Assembly (NCBI GenBank): GCA_904399395.1
Contig: CAJFPJ010000056.1
Coordinates: forward strand, 91,010 to 155,009
Direction of reading: 5' to 3'
DNA: 64,000 bases
DNA from: an uncultured Clostridia bacterium
GTDB taxonomy: Bacteria > Bacillota > Clostridia > Oscillospirales > Acutalibacteraceae
A program made the translations under genes and the position numbers. Below are positions 36,435 to 46,043 of the stretch, one piece after another. The notes beneath the pieces were generated by a model. That model had not been told where the DNA came from, ran no database searches, and worked only from the letters and a program-made list of their open reading frames with translations. How positions within the stretch are numbered: position 1 is the first letter of the stretch; each line of letters opens with the position of its first letter.

Positions 36435-38267
36435 TCAGCCCATGACTTCTTCAGGGCCTTCGGACCAATCTTCTGCTGTTTTCAGCATTTTATACCCAGT
36501 TTGTTCCTGCCCGATCTGCAGCAGAACGAACGCAGTGGAAACAGTTTGCAGATATCCCCATTCCCAAATAGCTTTTGCCGGAGCTCCGGTCAAACGGTGA
36601 AGGAGGCTGCAGCGATCCCTGCCCCTGTTCAAAGGATCCTCACTATATTCGTCTATCCATTCCCGCATAAGAACCCCTGCATCATAAGCCTTTTCATAAA
36701 AAATACCATCCGGGTCTATGAGCTTGAAGCCGTCTCCTGATATGGTCTCAAGGGTGTTATTGGCGTGGGCATCCCCATGGAGAAGCACGTATTTTGAGGG
36801 ATCCAGGGCCTTTTCTCGGGAATCCAGATACCGCAAAGCCCGGTTTATCACCTGCTGAGAGCAAGGGCGGCGCAGCGTATTCCAAGTATTTTGGATAAAT
36901 TCCCGAAACCAGGCCACGCTATCGGCTCCTGTGAGCAAAGGCGGATCCTGTAGGGGAATTTGCCATATCTTTTCCAGGGTGGAACAAATAATTTTTATTT
37001 GCTCTGTAATAGAATAAGGAAGCTGGCTAAGAGGCTTCCCCAAACGTTCTAACAAGCAAGCCTTTTTCTCTGTATCGTATCGAAATAGTTTTGCACACCC
37101 CCGGCCCTCTGCGGTTTTCAGAGTAAACATACTGCTGGAAAACTCGCCGCCGAGATTTTCAGGCATATCTAATTTCAGCACATATGGTTCACCATGTATT
37201 CCGTCCGCGTAGGCAACAAAGGCATGTGTGCCGCCGGAAAGAGCTTCATGGACGGTTATGTTCCACTTTGCTTCCAATTCAGAGACCAAGCTGCCCAGAT
37301 TCGCAAGCCATGCTTCTCCGGGGGCCCCGGCGGATTTAGCCCGGCTGGCAACAAGAGGCGGAACATCCCTATTTCGGGCTTGCCCTCCCTCGTTTAAGAC
37401 GGAACCCAAAATCCGATAAAATTCCTTGCGATCGGCAGATCGGAGAATCTCCACATTCCCATCAATGGCGGGATGAAAGGCGGTTTCCCCCATATGAGGC
37501 GCGTTTTCTGTTTCCACCTGAACATTTCCCCGCTCATAGCAGCAGAGTTCGGGGTGGAAGACGGAAACCGCGGCAAGAGGGTCATGTAGAGTCAGCTTCC
37601 CGGCACTTTGCAGCCAGGCGCTGCCGAAATCAAAAACTGCCTGCATCAGGGTGCTTCTTGTGTTCAGAAGCAGACTAGCTTTACCGGCTTCTATGGTCAT
37701 TTTGTTCGTAACCTCTAATGGAATTACTCTGTGAATGGGCACAAAAGCAGCAAAAACTTCTTTGGAAGCCAAAGGATCCGCCCAGGAATTCCAATTATAG
37801 GTGGGGTCAGGGAGTTTTTCGGCCCCAAAATAGCCGTTCATCACATAAAGACCTTTGAGAAGGCCGGGCGCATCGGGATGATTTCGGAACATTAGGGCTA
37901 TATTTGTCATATTGCCAATACCAATCAGAATTACTTCGTGGGGGTTTTGCCGGATCTTTTCATACAGAAAAGAAGGGGCATCTCCGGCCTCAAAGTTTTT
38001 GTGCGGCCAGTGTTCCAGCGCGTAAGCCCCTTCGGGAGTGGGGTATACAGGAACAGGTTGCAGCGTTTTATCCGTGCCGGCTACGATGGGAACACTTCTT
38101 CCGGCCGCCCGGCAAATGGCGTCGGCTACGGCAGCCCGCCTTTCCGGTTCCCCGCAGACGGTCGTTATGCCTAAAAGGTTGCATTGAGGCTCCTTGAGCA
38201 GATAGGCAAGGCAGATAGCGTCATCGATGTCACCGCCGATATCTGTATCCAGTAATACTTTTTCCAT
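36435..38267 (-). CDS. Nucleoside hydrolase fused to an APH(6)-like kinase
   Basis: A single 610-residue frame joins two enzyme families. Residues 1-300 are an inosine-uridine nucleoside hydrolase: DTDIGGDIDDA at 7-17, GIGNMTNIAL near 116, NSWADPLAS near 160 and HDPLA near 228, so the Ca2+ and ribose site looks intact. Residues about 315-600 match the streptomycin 6-kinase/hydroxyurea-kinase group: GEAWLANLGSLVSELEAKW, nucleotide lysine in YVLKLDMPE, catalytic HGDAHANN with Asp499 and KLIDPDG with Asp518. The start is ATG 38267, with AGGAGG 7 bases upstream, not the earlier in-frame ATG. Both active sites look functional. A chained hydrolysis-phosphorylation role is inference. Confidence 0.85.
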   Translation of the reverse strand: MEKVLLDTDIGGDIDDAICLAYLLKEPQCNLLGITTVCGEPERRAAVADAICRAAGRSVPIVAGTDKTLQPVPVYPTPEGAYALEHWPHKNFEAGDAPSFLYEKIRQNPHEVILIGIGNMTNIALMFRNHPDAPGLLKGLYVMNGYFGAEKLPDPTYNWNSWADPLASKEVFAAFVPIHRVIPLEVTNKMTIEAGKASLLLNTRSTLMQAVFDFGSAWLQSAGKLTLHDPLAAVSVFHPELCCYERGNVQVETENAPHMGETAFHPAIDGNVEILRSADRKEFYRILGSVLNEGGQARNRDVPPLVASRAKSAGAPGEAWLANLGSLVSELEAKWNITVHEALSGGTHAFVAYADGIHGEPYVLKLDMPENLGGEFSSSMFTLKTAEGRGCAKLFRYDTEKKACLLERLGKPLSQLPYSITEQIKIICSTLEKIWQIPLQDPPLLTGADSVAWFREFIQNTWNTLRRPCSQQVINRALRYLDSREKALDPSKYVLLHGDAHANNTLETISGDGFKLIDPDGIFYEKAYDAGVLMREWIDEYSEDPLNRGRDRCSLLHRLTGAPAKAIWEWGYLQTVSTAFVLLQIGQEQTGYKMLKTAEDWSEGPEEVMG

Positions 38268-38633
38268 ATAGTTTCCTCCTGTATATTTGTCATTCAAACA
38301 GCATACAAGAGCATATTGCAGATTCCCATGGTGCGCTTCCTTTTCATACTTGAGAATGTATATATTTGTATTGTAGCATATACGTGCAGCATATTCTATC
38401 GTTTTTCTTAAGCTTAGGGACCTATTGGAACACAGCTCCGATTATCCTCCATAAACTCATCCTCCCACCCAGTGGGAGGAAATATGAAAATGTAAGAAGA
38501 TTGTAAGATACTGTTTACAGAAAAGAACCCTTTCCGGATGGGAAATATGGTATGCTGATTCTATCAGCGGTGCGCCGCAAGGCGGATCCCGCTTTATGAA
38601 CGGAGAAAAGGCGCGGAAGGGGCATGAAATAGA

Positions 38634-39437
38634 ATGGCTGCATATAAAAGAAACATGGGCGGTGAGGAAAGGAACAGGCGCTTTAAGGGCTGGAGGCTTT
38701 TCTTTTTTCTTCTGGGCTTTTTCGGAACTATTTGGTTTTCCATTCCCCTGCTCTGGAATGTGAGAAATATCGGCGGCATCCTGGGGCTTTTATTTTCGGT
38801 TTGCCTTATGGCGGGGAGCTGCTTTCTCCCCAGAATAGCGGCGCACTTTTCCCTGAAGGCCAGAAAACGGGCCCGGTTTGCTTTTGGGGGCTGTATGATC
38901 CTTCTGTTTTCTTGGGCGGCGGTGCTTTCCGCCTGCATGGCGTATGGGGCGTTCAGCAGCCCAAAGGAGGATACGGAATACACGGTGGTCATTCTGGGAA
39001 GCAAGGTAAACGGCACATCTCCCAGCGCAGATCTCTGGCAGCGCATTCGGGCCGCGGCGGAATATCTGAAGGCGCACCCAGAGGCGGAGGCCGTAGCAAG
39101 CGGCGGGCAGGGCTCCGGGGAAAGCATTACCGAGGCGGAAGCCATACGAAATGCCCTTGTGGAAATGGGAATTGAGGAGGGCCGGATTTATCTGGAAGGA
39201 AAGTCTACGAATACAAGGGAAAATTTAGAATTTTCCATGAAAATTATCCGGGAAAACGGCCTCAGCGAATCCGTAGCTTTGGTGACGGATGAATACCATC
39301 AGTTCCGGGCGGGCAGGATAGCCGCCTCTCTGGGGGTGGAATCCGCCGCCGTATGCGCCCATACGCCCTGGTACATTTTTTCCGCCTGCTGGGCTCGGGA
39401 GCTTTTGGCTCTTTCCAAATTTCTGCTTCTGGGCTGA
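38634..39437 (+). CDS. YdcF/SanA-like DUF218 membrane protein
   Basis: A 267-residue protein with three or four hydrophobic helices in the first 110 residues (for example WRLFFFLLGFFGTIWFSIPLL) and a C-terminal DUF218 domain: VVILGSKVNGTSPSADL, the VASGGQGSGESITEAEAIRNAL segment (shortened here), EGKSTNTRENLEFS and ALVTDEYHQFRA. Relatives (ElyC, SanA) affect cell-envelope precursor metabolism or vancomycin sensitivity, but the chemistry is uncertain. An extended -10 (TGG TATGCT, 38551-38556) lies upstream. It is monocistronic, ending at a terminator. Confidence 0.85.
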   Translation: MAAYKRNMGGEERNRRFKGWRLFFFLLGFFGTIWFSIPLLWNVRNIGGILGLLFSVCLMAGSCFLPRIAAHFSLKARKRARFAFGGCMILLFSWAAVLSACMAYGAFSSPKEDTEYTVVILGSKVNGTSPSADLWQRIRAAAEYLKAHPEAEAVASGGQGSGESITEAEAIRNALVEMGIEEGRIYLEGKSTNTRENLEFSMKIIRENGLSESVALVTDEYHQFRAGRIAASLGVESAAVCAHTPWYIFSACWARELLALSKFLLLG

Positions 39438-39494
39438 CCCCCTGATGGGGAACACTTTCGGCATATTGGAGATATGATGTTGCAGATGCATCGG

Positions 39495-39537
39495 GCCGCT
39501 GTTTTCTGAAATGGGAAACAGCGGCTTTTTCCTTTTT
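39495..39537 (+). terminator. Rho-independent terminator after the YdcF-like gene
   Basis: A 10-bp stem (GCCGCTGTTT at 39495-39504 with AAACAGCGGC at 39516-39525), extended by one wobble, followed by TTTTTCCTTTTTT. Confidence 0.88.
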
Positions 39538-39553
39538 TGAAGCTCTGCGGGCG

Positions 39554-39582
39554 TTTACGGAAGAGAGAAAATAGTGTATACT
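39554..39582 (+). promoter_or_regulatory. Sigma-A promoter of the pyr operon
   Basis: TTTACG (39554-39559), a 17-base spacer and TATACT (39577-39582). The leader of about 135 bases carries a hairpin at 39618-39638 (CCGG and GGGA pairs around one mismatch). No PyrR-binding consensus or terminator was seen in it. Confidence 0.7.
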
Positions 39583-39725
39583 AAAAAATAATGAGAAAAC
39601 AGGCTGCAGATCGGTAACCGGCGGGATTTTCCCACCGGGTAAGCACCCTTTGGCGGCGTATGGAAAATAGAAAGCGGAAATGCATATCGCGTTTTATAGC
39701 ATCCTGTGTGGACGGAGGATTCAAG

Positions 39726-41027
39726 ATGAAGGCAGTGTGGATTCAGAATGTAAAACTGTATGATCCGGTTTCGGGTTTGGATGGTGTTCCGGGGGAAATC
39801 CTTTTGCAGGAAGGAAGGATCCTTTCGGCAGGGAAGGCCATTGCTCTGCAGGATACAGGCGGCCTGGAGCTGGAAATCGTGGATGGAAAAGGTCTTTGTG
39901 CAGCTCCCGGCCTGGTGGATATGCATGTCCATCTCCGGGATCCGGGGTTTACCCAAAAGGAAGACATTGAAACAGGATGCCGGGCTGCTGTGGCAGGCGG
40001 AGTAACCTCCCTTTTGTGTATGCCAAACACAAAACCCGCCATCGATACAAGGGAAACTCTCCGCTATGTGCTGGATAAAGGGGAAAAAGCGGCTGTCCGC
40101 GTTTATGCGGCGGCAGCTATCACAAAAGGGCTCAGCGACGAGGGGGCTCTCTGTGAACTAGAAGCTCTTTATGAGGCGGGAGCGGCGGCTTTCAGCAACG
40201 ACGGCAGGCCTGTGACGGATTCCGGGAAAATGGCGGAAGCCCTTCGGCGGGCAGCAGCACTGGGAGCGCCGGTGGTCTCCCACTGTGAAGATTTGTATCT
40301 TTCAAAGGGCGGTTTGATGCACGAGGGTTCCGTCAGCCGGGCGCTGGGGGTCAAGGGAGTCCCCAGGGCTGCGGAGGAATGCTGCACAGCCAGAGATATT
40401 GCGTTGGCCGCGGCTTACAATGTGCCGGTGCATATCTGCCATGTGAGCACCAAGAACAGCGTCGCCATGATCCGGGAAGCACGGGCACGGGGCGTGCAGG
40501 TTACCGGCGAGACGGCTCCCCATTATTTCGCTCTTACGCATGAGGAATTGCGGGGCAGGGATGCAGATAAGCGGATGAGCCCACCGCTCCGGGAAGAGGA
40601 GGACAGGCTGGCTATTATCGAGGCCTTGCAGGATGGGACCCTGCAGGCCATCGCCACCGACCATGCTCCCCACACCCCGGAGGAAAAGGCGTGCTTTGAG
40701 ACGGCTCCCAACGGAAGCATAGGTATGGAGACCTCTCTGGCAGCTTCCGTCACCTATCTGGTGAAGCCCGGATATCTGAGTCTTCTGGAGGTGCTCCGTC
40801 TCATGAGCAGTTCCCCGGCAAAGCTTCTGCATCTGCCGGAGGGCACCGGAAGCCTTGCGGCCGGAGCGCCGGGGGATGTGATCCTCTTTGATCCCAATGA
40901 AACCTGGCAGGTGGATCCGGAAAAGCTTCACGGTAAAAGCCGCAATGCGGTCTTTAAGGGAAGGATGCTTACAGGCCGGGTGAAGATGACCTTCTGCCGT
41001 GGGAAGCTTGTCTATCAGGATGCATAA
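39726..41027 (+). CDS. pyrC: Dihydroorotase, class I
   Basis: A 433-residue amidohydrolase that cyclises carbamoyl aspartate to dihydroorotate. It shows the zinc site DMHVHLRDPGFTQKED (without carboxylated Lys, as in the class I beta-type), GETAPHYFALT, CHVSTKNSV and the catalytic ATDHAPHT. ATG 39726 is preferred, with GGAGGATT upstream. An in-frame ATG at 39660 lacks a ribosome-binding site. It heads pyrC-pyrF-pyrK-pyrD. The carbamoyltransferase genes pyrB/pyrI are not here. Confidence 0.95.
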   Translation: MKAVWIQNVKLYDPVSGLDGVPGEILLQEGRILSAGKAIALQDTGGLELEIVDGKGLCAAPGLVDMHVHLRDPGFTQKEDIETGCRAAVAGGVTSLLCMPNTKPAIDTRETLRYVLDKGEKAAVRVYAAAAITKGLSDEGALCELEALYEAGAAAFSNDGRPVTDSGKMAEALRRAAALGAPVVSHCEDLYLSKGGLMHEGSVSRALGVKGVPRAAEECCTARDIALAAAYNVPVHICHVSTKNSVAMIREARARGVQVTGETAPHYFALTHEELRGRDADKRMSPPLREEEDRLAIIEALQDGTLQAIATDHAPHTPEEKACFETAPNGSIGMETSLAASVTYLVKPGYLSLLEVLRLMSSSPAKLLHLPEGTGSLAAGAPGDVILFDPNETWQVDPEKLHGKSRNAVFKGRMLTGRVKMTFCRGKLVYQDA

Positions 41028-41184
41028 ACGTGAGTAGTTGAAAGCAGTAAGGCCTGAAAAAGAATGTATAGCTGCGTATTCTCTGGAGTGCTCAGGGCTA
41101 TCAGATTTTTGAACTGCAATGGGAACACGCAGAATGCAAAAGAATAGAATGCACAGAGTGCAATGAATTTTGGAGGTTGGAACT

Positions 41185-42117
41185 ATGTCCTTGGACAGAA
41201 TGATCGAACGAATCGCAGAGCTGCAGAACCCCACAGTGGCGGGGCTGGATCCGAAACTTTCCTATATTCCGGAGTATATCCGGGAAAAGGCGGTGAAAGA
41301 GCACGGGAAGACTCTGGAGGCCGCAGCCGCTGCGGTGCTGGAATACAATAAGGGCTTGATCGACGCTCTCTGCGGCATAGTGCCTGCTGTGAAGCCCCAG
41401 GCTGCCTATTATGAGGCTTTCGGCTGGCAGGGAATGAAAACCCTTCAGGAGACCATCGCATACGCCAGGGAAAAGGGAATGTTCGTCATTACGGACGGCA
41501 AGCGCAATGATATCGGCACCACGATGGAGGCCTATGCGGCGGCCCATCTGGGAACCACAGAGGTGGGGGGGGAGACCTTCACGCCTTTTGGCGCCGATGC
41601 CCTGACGGTAAACGGATATCTGGGAACAGATGGCATTGCACCGGTGGTAAAAGTCTGCGGGGAAAAGGACGCCGGAATGTTTGTGCTGGTGAAAACCTCT
41701 AATCCTTCCTCCGGCGAGCTGCAGGACCGGGTTCTGGATGACGGTCTGACTGTCTATCGCACCATGGGAGACCGGTGTGAGGAGTGGGGAAAAGAGCTTC
41801 CCGGCAAATACGGCTATTCCGGTGTGGGCGCTGTGGTAGGCGCCACCTACCCCAAGCAGTTGGGAGAATTGCGGGCGGCTTTGCCCCACACATTTTTCCT
41901 GGTGCCGGGCTACGGCGCGCAGGGCGGCGGGGCAAAGGATGTGGCTCCTGCCTTTGACGAGAAGGGGCTGGGGGCAATTGTAAACGCCTCTCGTTCCATC
42001 CTTTGCGCCTGGCAGAAAACCGGCGCAGCTCAGGAGGATTTTGCCAAGGCCGCGGCGGCGGAGGCTATCCGCATGCGGGATGATATTCTTTCCGAAGTGG
42101 GCGGGATTCGCCTCTGA
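41185..42117 (+). CDS. pyrF: Orotidine 5'-phosphate decarboxylase, type 2
   Basis: A 310-residue TIM-barrel enzyme for the last step to UMP. The longer type-2 form, with NPTVAGLDPKLSYIPE at the start, VKPQAAYYEAFG, and the catalytic FVITDGKRNDIGTTMEAYA, in which the Asp-Lys-Asp set is present. ATG 41185, with GGAGG 11 bases upstream. The 157-base gap after pyrC holds no gene. The stop overlaps an ATG in front of pyrK. Confidence 0.96.
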   Translation: MSLDRMIERIAELQNPTVAGLDPKLSYIPEYIREKAVKEHGKTLEAAAAAVLEYNKGLIDALCGIVPAVKPQAAYYEAFGWQGMKTLQETIAYAREKGMFVITDGKRNDIGTTMEAYAAAHLGTTEVGGETFTPFGADALTVNGYLGTDGIAPVVKVCGEKDAGMFVLVKTSNPSSGELQDRVLDDGLTVYRTMGDRCEEWGKELPGKYGYSGVGAVVGATYPKQLGELRAALPHTFFLVPGYGAQGGGAKDVAPAFDEKGLGAIVNASRSILCAWQKTGAAQEDFAKAAAAEAIRMRDDILSEVGGIRL

Positions 42118-42137
42118 TGAAGATGGGAGGAAAAGCT

Positions 42138-42896
42138 TTGAAAAAATATGATGTGGAAAGCTGCGAGATCCTTAGGAAAGAGCAGCTTACGGAGGATATT
42201 TTCGATGTGACCGTCCGTTCCCAAATGGCCAAAGCAGCGGTGCCTGGGCAGTTTGCCCATATATTTGTTCCCGGCAAAACCCTGCGCCGGCCTATCTCCA
42301 TCTGTGAGATCGGGGAGGAGACCCTGCGCTTTGTCTTCCAGATCCGCGGGGATGGGACGCGCATCCTGGCGGAAAGCCGGGTAGGGGATTTCTGGGATAT
42401 CCTGGTCCCTCTGGGGAACGGTTTTACGCTGGGAGATCTTTCCCGCAAGGTTTGCTTTGTAGGGGGAGGCATCGGCGTACCGCCTCTTCTGGAGGCTGCC
42501 AAGCGTTTTGGAAGGAACGCCACGGTGATAACAGGCTTTCGCAATGCGGGAGCTGTGATCCTGCAGGAGGATTTTAAAAGGGCTGGCTGCGGCCTCATTC
42601 TCACTACAGACGATGGTTCTGCCGGAGAGCATGGGCTGGTGACGGCTTTTCTGCCGGAGGACTGCCGGGAAATCTTTGCCTGCGGCCCGACCCCTATGCT
42701 GAAGGCGCTCCAGGCGGAGGCGGAAAAGCGCGGCATTCCCTGCCAGATTTCTCTGGAGGAACGGATGGCCTGCGGCGTAGGGGCTTGCCTCGGCTGTGCC
42801 TGCAAGCTCAGAGCGGATACGGAATCCGGATGGAGATACGGGCATGTGTGTAAGGACGGCCCCGTTTTTGACGCCCGGCTGGTGGATTTTACATAA
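42138..42896 (+). CDS. pyrK: Dihydroorotate dehydrogenase electron transfer subunit
   Basis: A 252-residue FAD and 2Fe-2S protein that passes electrons from PyrD to NAD+. It has the FAD-binding LRRPISI, the NAD-binding CFVGGGIGVPPLLEAAK and the C-terminal Fe-S cysteines in MACGVGACLGCACK plus GHVCKDGPVF. TTG 42138 is preferred, as GGGAGG lies 7 bases upstream. ATG 42117 overlapping the pyrF stop is the alternative and would give 259 residues. Confidence 0.93.
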   Translation: MKKYDVESCEILRKEQLTEDIFDVTVRSQMAKAAVPGQFAHIFVPGKTLRRPISICEIGEETLRFVFQIRGDGTRILAESRVGDFWDILVPLGNGFTLGDLSRKVCFVGGGIGVPPLLEAAKRFGRNATVITGFRNAGAVILQEDFKRAGCGLILTTDDGSAGEHGLVTAFLPEDCREIFACGPTPMLKALQAEAEKRGIPCQISLEERMACGVGACLGCACKLRADTESGWRYGHVCKDGPVFDARLVDFT

Positions 42897-42914
42897 GGAA
42901 AGGAGCTGGAAACA

Positions 42915-43826
42915 ATGGCGGATCTTCGAGTACATATTGCCGGGGTGGAGCTGAGCAACCCCTTGATTGCTGCTTCCGGCACCTTTGGCTTCGGCCATGA
43001 ATATGGGGAGTTGTATCCTCTTTCCGAGTTGGGGGGGATCTCCTGCAAGGGGATCACCTTGCAGGAACGCACGGGAAACCCGCCCCCGCGCATTGCAGAA
43101 ACGCCCTCCGGCATGCTGAATGCAGTGGGTCTGCAGAACCCGGGCGTGGATCATTTTCTCCGGGAAGATCTTCCCTGGCTTCGGGAACAGGGCACGGCTG
43201 TGATCGCCAACATCGCGGGCAATACGCCGGAGGAATACTGCGCTATGGCGGAAAAGCTTTCCGATTCCGATGTGGATATGGTGGAGCTGAATATTTCCTG
43301 CCCCAATGTAAAACAGGGCGGGGTACAGTTCGGCACAAGCTGCGCCGGTGTGGAGGAAATTACCTCCCAGGTGCGCAGGCATTGCAGAAAGCCGTTGATG
43401 GTGAAGCTTTCCCCAAATGTGGCGGATATCGGCGAGATCGCCGCCGCTGCAGAAGCTGCGGGAGCAGATGCGGTTTCCCTCATCAATACCCTTACGGGAA
43501 TGCGGATCGATATCAACACAAGGCGGCCCATCATCCGCAATAATACAGGCGGCATGTCCGGCCCAGCGGTGTTCCCGGTGGCGGTGCGCATGGTGTGGCA
43601 GGCGGCCCAGCGGGTAAAGATCCCCGTGGTGGGGCTTGGGGGCATTGCCACGTGGCAGGACGCGGTGGAGATGCTTCTGGCCGGAGCAGACGCCCTTCAG
43701 ATCGGGACGGTGCTCTTTACCGACCCTTATGCTCCCATCAAAATAAAAGAGGGCCTAAATGCATATCTGGATAGCCATGGCCTTTCCTCTGTGACGGAGC
43801 TGACGGGCAAGGTAATTCCTTGGTAA
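42915..43826 (+). CDS. pyrD: Dihydroorotate dehydrogenase B, catalytic subunit
   Basis: A 303-residue FMN TIM-barrel oxidising dihydroorotate to orotate. The PyrDB form is indicated by ELNISCPNVKQGG, catalytic Cys near NPLIAASGTFGFG/ELYP, and GGIATWQDAVEMLLAGA at the phosphate site. Adjacent to pyrK, its partner. AAAGGAG precedes ATG. Confidence 0.96.
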   Translation: MADLRVHIAGVELSNPLIAASGTFGFGHEYGELYPLSELGGISCKGITLQERTGNPPPRIAETPSGMLNAVGLQNPGVDHFLREDLPWLREQGTAVIANIAGNTPEEYCAMAEKLSDSDVDMVELNISCPNVKQGGVQFGTSCAGVEEITSQVRRHCRKPLMVKLSPNVADIGEIAAAAEAAGADAVSLINTLTGMRIDINTRRPIIRNNTGGMSGPAVFPVAVRMVWQAAQRVKIPVVGLGGIATWQDAVEMLLAGADALQIGTVLFTDPYAPIKIKEGLNAYLDSHGLSSVTELTGKVIPW

Positions 43827-44029
43827 AATACCTGTGACCTGGCAGAGGCTTACGTAAAAGCAGAAATATTTTTGGGGATTGGCGGAAGAAAATGAGCTCT
43901 GCACCTGGCGAATGCCTACAGAATGGTTAAGTGCATATGCGGCCCGCTGCATCGTCACCTGCGAACGCGGTGGGTGAGCTCTATGGCCCGGAGCGGCAAA
44001 ATAGTATGGATGGAAAGGAATGAACACCC

Positions 44030-45223
44030 GTGGAAGATACAATGTTGGAAACGACCTCTGGAGCTGGGGAGGCTTACCCGTTTTCGGAGGAATATGAGTT
44101 TTTTATACCGGTGCGGCTTTTAGGCGGTGAAGAGGCCATCTGGCGGAATCGGGAGCTTCTAAGGCCTCTTGGAAAGCGCTGCCTGCTGGTGACAGGAAAG
44201 CACTCGGCTGTTTCCAGCGGAGCCAGGCAGGATGTGGAAAAGGCTTTGGCCGATATGGGAATATTCTGGGCGGTGTTCGACGGCATCGGGGAAAATCCAC
44301 GCCTTGAGGACTGCCGTAGGGCAGCTCGGATCTGCCAGCAGGAAGAAGCGGATTTTGTTATAGGCATCGGCGGCGGCTCCCCCATGGACGCGGCCAAGGC
44401 CGTGGCTGTGCTGGCGCTGGATCCGGAGCTTCCGGAGGAGGCGCTTTTTGAGAAAAAGTGGCCCGGCAGGCCTATTCCCTCGGTTGTGGTAGGCACCACC
44501 AGCGGAACAGGCAGCGAGATCAGTTCCGTTTCGGTGCTCACCTGCCCGGACGGAAGGAAGCGATCCATCTCAGCCCCATCTCTGTATCCGGCCCTTTCTT
44601 TTGGGGATCCCAGGTATACATATTCCATGAGCCGGGCGGCTACAATTACCACAGGCCTGGATGCTTTCGCTCATGCGGCAGAGGGGTATTTTTCCCCGAA
44701 ATGCGGTAAAATCACCGCATCCTTTGGGGAGATGGCCATTCCTGTCCTCTGGAAAAATCTGTATAAACTGTATAAAGGGGAAGAACTCACAGAGGCCATG
44801 CATAAGGAGCTCTATGAGGCTTCTTTGTGGGCGGGTTTTGTGCTGGCCGCGAATGGTACTTCCTTTCCCCATCCTTACGGCTATGTGCTCACAGAACGGT
44901 ATGGCGTGCCCCACGGCAGAGCCTGCACCACGTTTTTCCCGGCGCTGCTGAAGCGTGTGGAGGAAACGGCGCCGGAACGAGCCCGCCGGCTGCTGGAGCT
45001 CTGTGGATGCAGCCGGGAGGAATTGATGGAAGTCATTCGTTCCATGAGCGATACGGAGTCCATCCGTATGAGCGGCGAAGAGATTGAAGGGCTCCGCAGC
45101 CGGTTTCACGGCCTGAAGCATTATGGCAATGTTCCGGGAGGCTATGATGAGGAACGGGGGCTGGCTGTTTTCAGGGAGCTCTTTTCCGATGAAACGAACC
45201 GAGAGGGGGAGAAGGTTCTGTGA
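44030..45223 (+). CDS. Iron-containing alcohol dehydrogenase
   Basis: A 397-residue group III dehydrogenase: FVIGIGGGSPMDAAKA for NAD(P) binding, TTSGTGSEISS, and the Fe/metal ligands in TTGLDAFAHAAEGYFS and in SFPHPYGYVLTERYGVPHGRACT. Family members reduce aldehydes or ketones such as butyraldehyde, lactaldehyde or hydroxybutyrate semialdehyde. The substrate is not predictable. GTG 44030 gives this length, and ATG 44042 is possible. It follows pyrD after 200 bases with no terminator seen and overlaps the next gene, so it may be read from the pyr promoter. Confidence 0.9.
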   Translation: MEDTMLETTSGAGEAYPFSEEYEFFIPVRLLGGEEAIWRNRELLRPLGKRCLLVTGKHSAVSSGARQDVEKALADMGIFWAVFDGIGENPRLEDCRRAARICQQEEADFVIGIGGGSPMDAAKAVAVLALDPELPEEALFEKKWPGRPIPSVVVGTTSGTGSEISSVSVLTCPDGRKRSISAPSLYPALSFGDPRYTYSMSRAATITTGLDAFAHAAEGYFSPKCGKITASFGEMAIPVLWKNLYKLYKGEELTEAMHKELYEASLWAGFVLAANGTSFPHPYGYVLTERYGVPHGRACTTFFPALLKRVEETAPERARRLLELCGCSREELMEVIRSMSDTESIRMSGEEIEGLRSRFHGLKHYGNVPGGYDEERGLAVFRELFSDETNREGEKVL

Positions 45224-45933
45224 GCAGAGAGGCGACCCTGGGAATCTGTTTCCCACAGGGAACGGAAAATCTGCCGGGGAAGACAAAGATCCTTCTGATA
45301 CGCCACTGCGAAGCGGCGGGAAATACAGAAGGTGTATTTCAGGGGCGGATCGACACAGATATCAGCCCCAACGGAGAAAAGCAGCTGGAGCTTCTGGCTC
45401 TCCGCTGCCGGAATATGAAGATTGACGCCATGGTAACCAGCCCACTGCTTCGGGCGGTGCGCACGGCGGAGGCTGTAAACCAATATCACCGGCTTCCGCT
45501 GGAAACAGAGCCTCTTCTGGCGGAGATTGACGCGGGAGCCTTTGAAGGCGTGAAATGGGAGGAGCTTCCCCTGCGGTTCCCCGAGGCTACCAGGCAGTGG
45601 TATGAGGAGCCGTGGAATTTTCAGGCGCCTGGCGGCGAAAGCATGCGGCAGGTTTATGAGCGGGTTTGGAAGGGGATTTTGCAGGTGGTGGAACGGCACA
45701 GAGGGCAGACGGTCTGCGTCGCTTCCCATGGCTGCGCCATCCGGAATCTTCTTTGCCGGGCAAAGGGACTTCCCATAGAGAGGATCGGCGAGATCCCGTG
45801 GCTGGACAATACAGCCCTCAGCGTTTTAGAATTTTCCGGTGAGAGCTGTGTAGGCGTACCCCTTATGGGGGACGCCTCTCATCTTTCCCCGGAAACCTCC
45901 AGCTTTGCTTCCCAGTCCTGGTGGAAGCAGTGA
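45220..45933 (+). CDS. Histidine phosphatase family protein
   Basis: A 237-residue phosphoglycerate-mutase-like phosphatase with LLIRHCEAAGN, which carries the catalytic His in an R-H-C variant of the usual R-H-G, EIDAGAFEGVKWEEL with the acid Glu, and VASHGCAIRNLL with the second His. Substrates in the family range from alpha-ribazole phosphate to sugar phosphates. It starts at GTG overlapping the dehydrogenase stop by 4 bases. About 22 N-terminal residues precede the fold, so a later start is possible. Confidence 0.88.
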   Translation: MSREATLGICFPQGTENLPGKTKILLIRHCEAAGNTEGVFQGRIDTDISPNGEKQLELLALRCRNMKIDAMVTSPLLRAVRTAEAVNQYHRLPLETEPLLAEIDAGAFEGVKWEELPLRFPEATRQWYEEPWNFQAPGGESMRQVYERVWKGILQVVERHRGQTVCVASHGCAIRNLLCRAKGLPIERIGEIPWLDNTALSVLEFSGESCVGVPLMGDASHLSPETSSFASQSWWKQ

Positions 45934-46043
45934 GGAAGCCGGGCAGTGAAGTGAAGCGGCAGAAGAGCAGATGAAGAACCTGGAGAAGGGTGCAGCTTGC
46001 AGAAAAAGCGGAAACCTGCGTATAAGAAGGAGATATAACATAT

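Noticed and set aside
39601..39650. FMN/cobalamin-type riboswitch or PyrR site ahead of pyrC
   Set aside because: There is a short GC hairpin, but no recognised conserved core of those riboswitches and no PyrR-binding consensus.
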